Source of the DNA: Armatimonadota bacterium
GTDB lineage: Bacteria > Armatimonadota > UBA5829
DNA: 5,729 bases
Direction: 5' to 3'
Assembly: GCA_026415535.1 (NCBI GenBank)
Contig: JAOAGX010000140.1
Coordinates: 380-6,108, forward strand
Shown here piece by piece: positions 4,682 through 5,729 of the stretch; position 1 is the stretch's first letter, and each line of letters opens with the position of its first letter. The notes under the pieces are model-generated. The model saw only the letters and a program-made list of their open reading frames with translations, was not told the origin of the DNA and ran no database searches. Position numbers and translations under genes: made by a program.

Positions 4682-5729
4682 TTACACCCATCCCCTTAGC
4701 TTCATTGCTTCGGCTACGCGCTGGATGGCAACCATATAAGCCGCAGTTCGCATATCAACTTGATAATCAAGCGACATGGCGAGTACGTCCGCAAATGCTT
4801 GCGTCATCTTTTTGTCGAGCTTGGCATGAATCTCTTCTTCCTCCCAATAGTAGTTCATGAGATTCTGCACCCACTCGAAATAGCTGACAGTAACACCACC
4901 TGCGTTGGCAAGAAAGTCGGGGATTACGAACACATCGTTCTTATAAAGGATCTCATCTGCCTCTGGAGTGGTAGGCCCGTTTGCAAGCTCACAAATAATA
5001 CGGGCTTTGATCCGACCGGCATTCTCTCCCGTGATTACCCCTTCGAGAGCCGCCGGAACCAACACATCAACTGTCAGCTCCAAAAGATCCTCGTTGGAAA
5101 CCGGCCTAGTGCCGGGGAAGCCCGCTACCGAGCCGGTGGAAAGCTTGTGCTTGATAACGGCTTCCGGGTCTATACCCGACTCACAGTAGACTCCGCCCCT
5201 TGTGTCGCTGACAGCCACAATCTTGCAGCCGAGAATATTCGAAAACAAAGTTGCGGCATGCTGGCCAGCGTTTCCAAAACCCTGAATAGCGCAAGTTGCC
5301 TTCGAAAGATCGATGTTGAGGTGCTTAGCGGCTTCTCGGACAGTGTAGGCTCCTCCACGAGCTGTTGCATCGCCGCGCCCTTCGGAGCCTCCAACAGCCA
5401 GCGGCTTGCCGGTAATAACGCCCGGGGCGTTGTAACCTGTTATCTTGGAGTACTCGTCCATCATCCACGCCATGATCTGGGGCGTGGTGTAGACGTCCGG
5501 AGCCGGTATGTCCTTTTCGGGACCAAGAATGCGCCCGACCTGGTCAACATAAGCACGGCTCAATCGCTCAAGCTCGGCATCGGACATTTCTTTGGGGTTG
5601 CAAACTATTCCTCCTTTGCCTCCCCCAAGCGGAATGTCTACCACCGCACACTTCCAAGTCATCCACGCTGCAAGCGCACGCACAGTGTCGATCGTTTCGT
5701 CCGGGTGGAACCTGATCCCGCCTTTGTTC
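4682..5729 (-). CDS. gdhA: Glutamate dehydrogenase (Glu/Leu/Phe/Val dehydrogenase family), 5'-truncated by the window
   Basis: The reading frame runs unbroken from the TAA at 4682-4684 to the right edge: 348 visible residues, lacking roughly the first 60-80 of a ~410-430-aa enzyme. The visible part starts NKGGIRFHP. By comparison with clostridial GDH, the three substrate/catalytic lysines are K2 (KGG-R-F), K26 (MTWK) and K38 (GGGKGG), and the catalytic Asp is D78 (PAPDV). A Rossmann domain follows with GFGNAGQ (150-156) and VAVSD (171-175) ending strand 2; the Asp there may favour NAD, but cofactor choice is not certain. NAGGVTVSYFEW near 275-286 holds the conserved Ser of the glutamate pocket. 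The enzyme interconverts glutamate with 2-oxoglutarate and ammonia in the cytosol. A GTG at 5681-5683 is internal and not the start, because conserved sequence continues upstream of it. It is convergent with the KGG gene. Leucine or phenylalanine dehydrogenase is less likely given these motifs. Confidence 0.95.
   Translation of the reverse strand, partial: NKGGIRFHPDETIDTVRALAAWMTWKCAVVDIPLGGGKGGIVCNPKEMSDAELERLSRAYVDQVGRILGPEKDIPAPDVYTTPQIMAWMMDEYSKITGYNAPGVITGKPLAVGGSEGRGDATARGGAYTVREAAKHLNIDLSKATCAIQGFGNAGQHAATLFSNILGCKIVAVSDTRGGVYCESGIDPEAVIKHKLSTGSVAGFPGTRPVSNEDLLELTVDVLVPAALEGVITGENAGRIKARIICELANGPTTPEADEILYKNDVFVIPDFLANAGGVTVSYFEWVQNLMNYYWEEEEIHAKLDKKMTQAFADVLAMSLDYQVDMRTAAYMVAIQRVAEAMKLRGWV

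Noticed and set aside
5681..5683. GTG as the start of the glutamate dehydrogenase
   Set aside because: The frame stays open to the window edge and encodes conserved GDH sequence (KGG-R-F-HP) upstream, so the true start is outside the window.
1..5729. CRISPR array, tRNA, rRNA, IS element or phage genes
   Set aside because: No regularly spaced repeats, cloverleaf-like sequence, transposase motifs or terminal inverted repeats were seen on either strand.

Overview
The window is ordinary bacterial chromosome, with tightly packed genes, clear Shine-Dalgarno sites and a mid-range base composition. It most likely comes from a diderm (outer-membrane) bacterium, because the first gene encodes a protein resembling the LPS-transport outer-membrane protein LptD/OstA. 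The phylum cannot be fixed from the sequence. An environmental lineage such as Armatimonadota would fit the mix of a short LptD-like protein, an archaeal/Firmicutes-like glutamate dehydrogenase and a KGG-repeat protein, but that is a weak inference. I see no phage, IS element, CRISPR array, rRNA or tRNA.

Layout. Positions 2-2294 (minus) hold a two-gene operon: a sugar phosphate isomerase/epimerase-like TIM-barrel protein (1434-2294), then, 10 nt downstream, the LptD-like protein (2-1423). A 220-nt divergent spacer (2295-2514) separates it from a small plus-strand nitroreductase-family flavoprotein (2515-3018). The nitroreductase ends in a 14-bp tail-to-tail overlap with a minus-strand gene for a secreted protein (3005-4075) that carries an Ig-like domain and a PsbP-like C-terminal domain. 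A second divergent spacer (4076-4389) holds a plausible extended -10 promoter with an overlapping palindrome for the secreted protein. It also holds a motif resembling a SigB-type general-stress promoter ahead of a 63-aa KGG-repeat protein (4390-4581). A perfect 15-bp hairpin (4637-4670) then separates that gene from a convergent NAD(P)-dependent glutamate dehydrogenase (4682 to the right edge), whose N-terminus is outside the window.

How the genes fit together. They do not form one obvious pathway. The isomerase and LptD-like genes are probably co-transcribed. The nitroreductase, secreted protein, KGG protein and GDH look like separate transcription units covering redox, envelope, stress and nitrogen metabolism. 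I found no convincing new multi-gene system. The points most worth following up are the SigB-like promoter, the palindrome over the extended -10, and the unusually short LptD-like protein.
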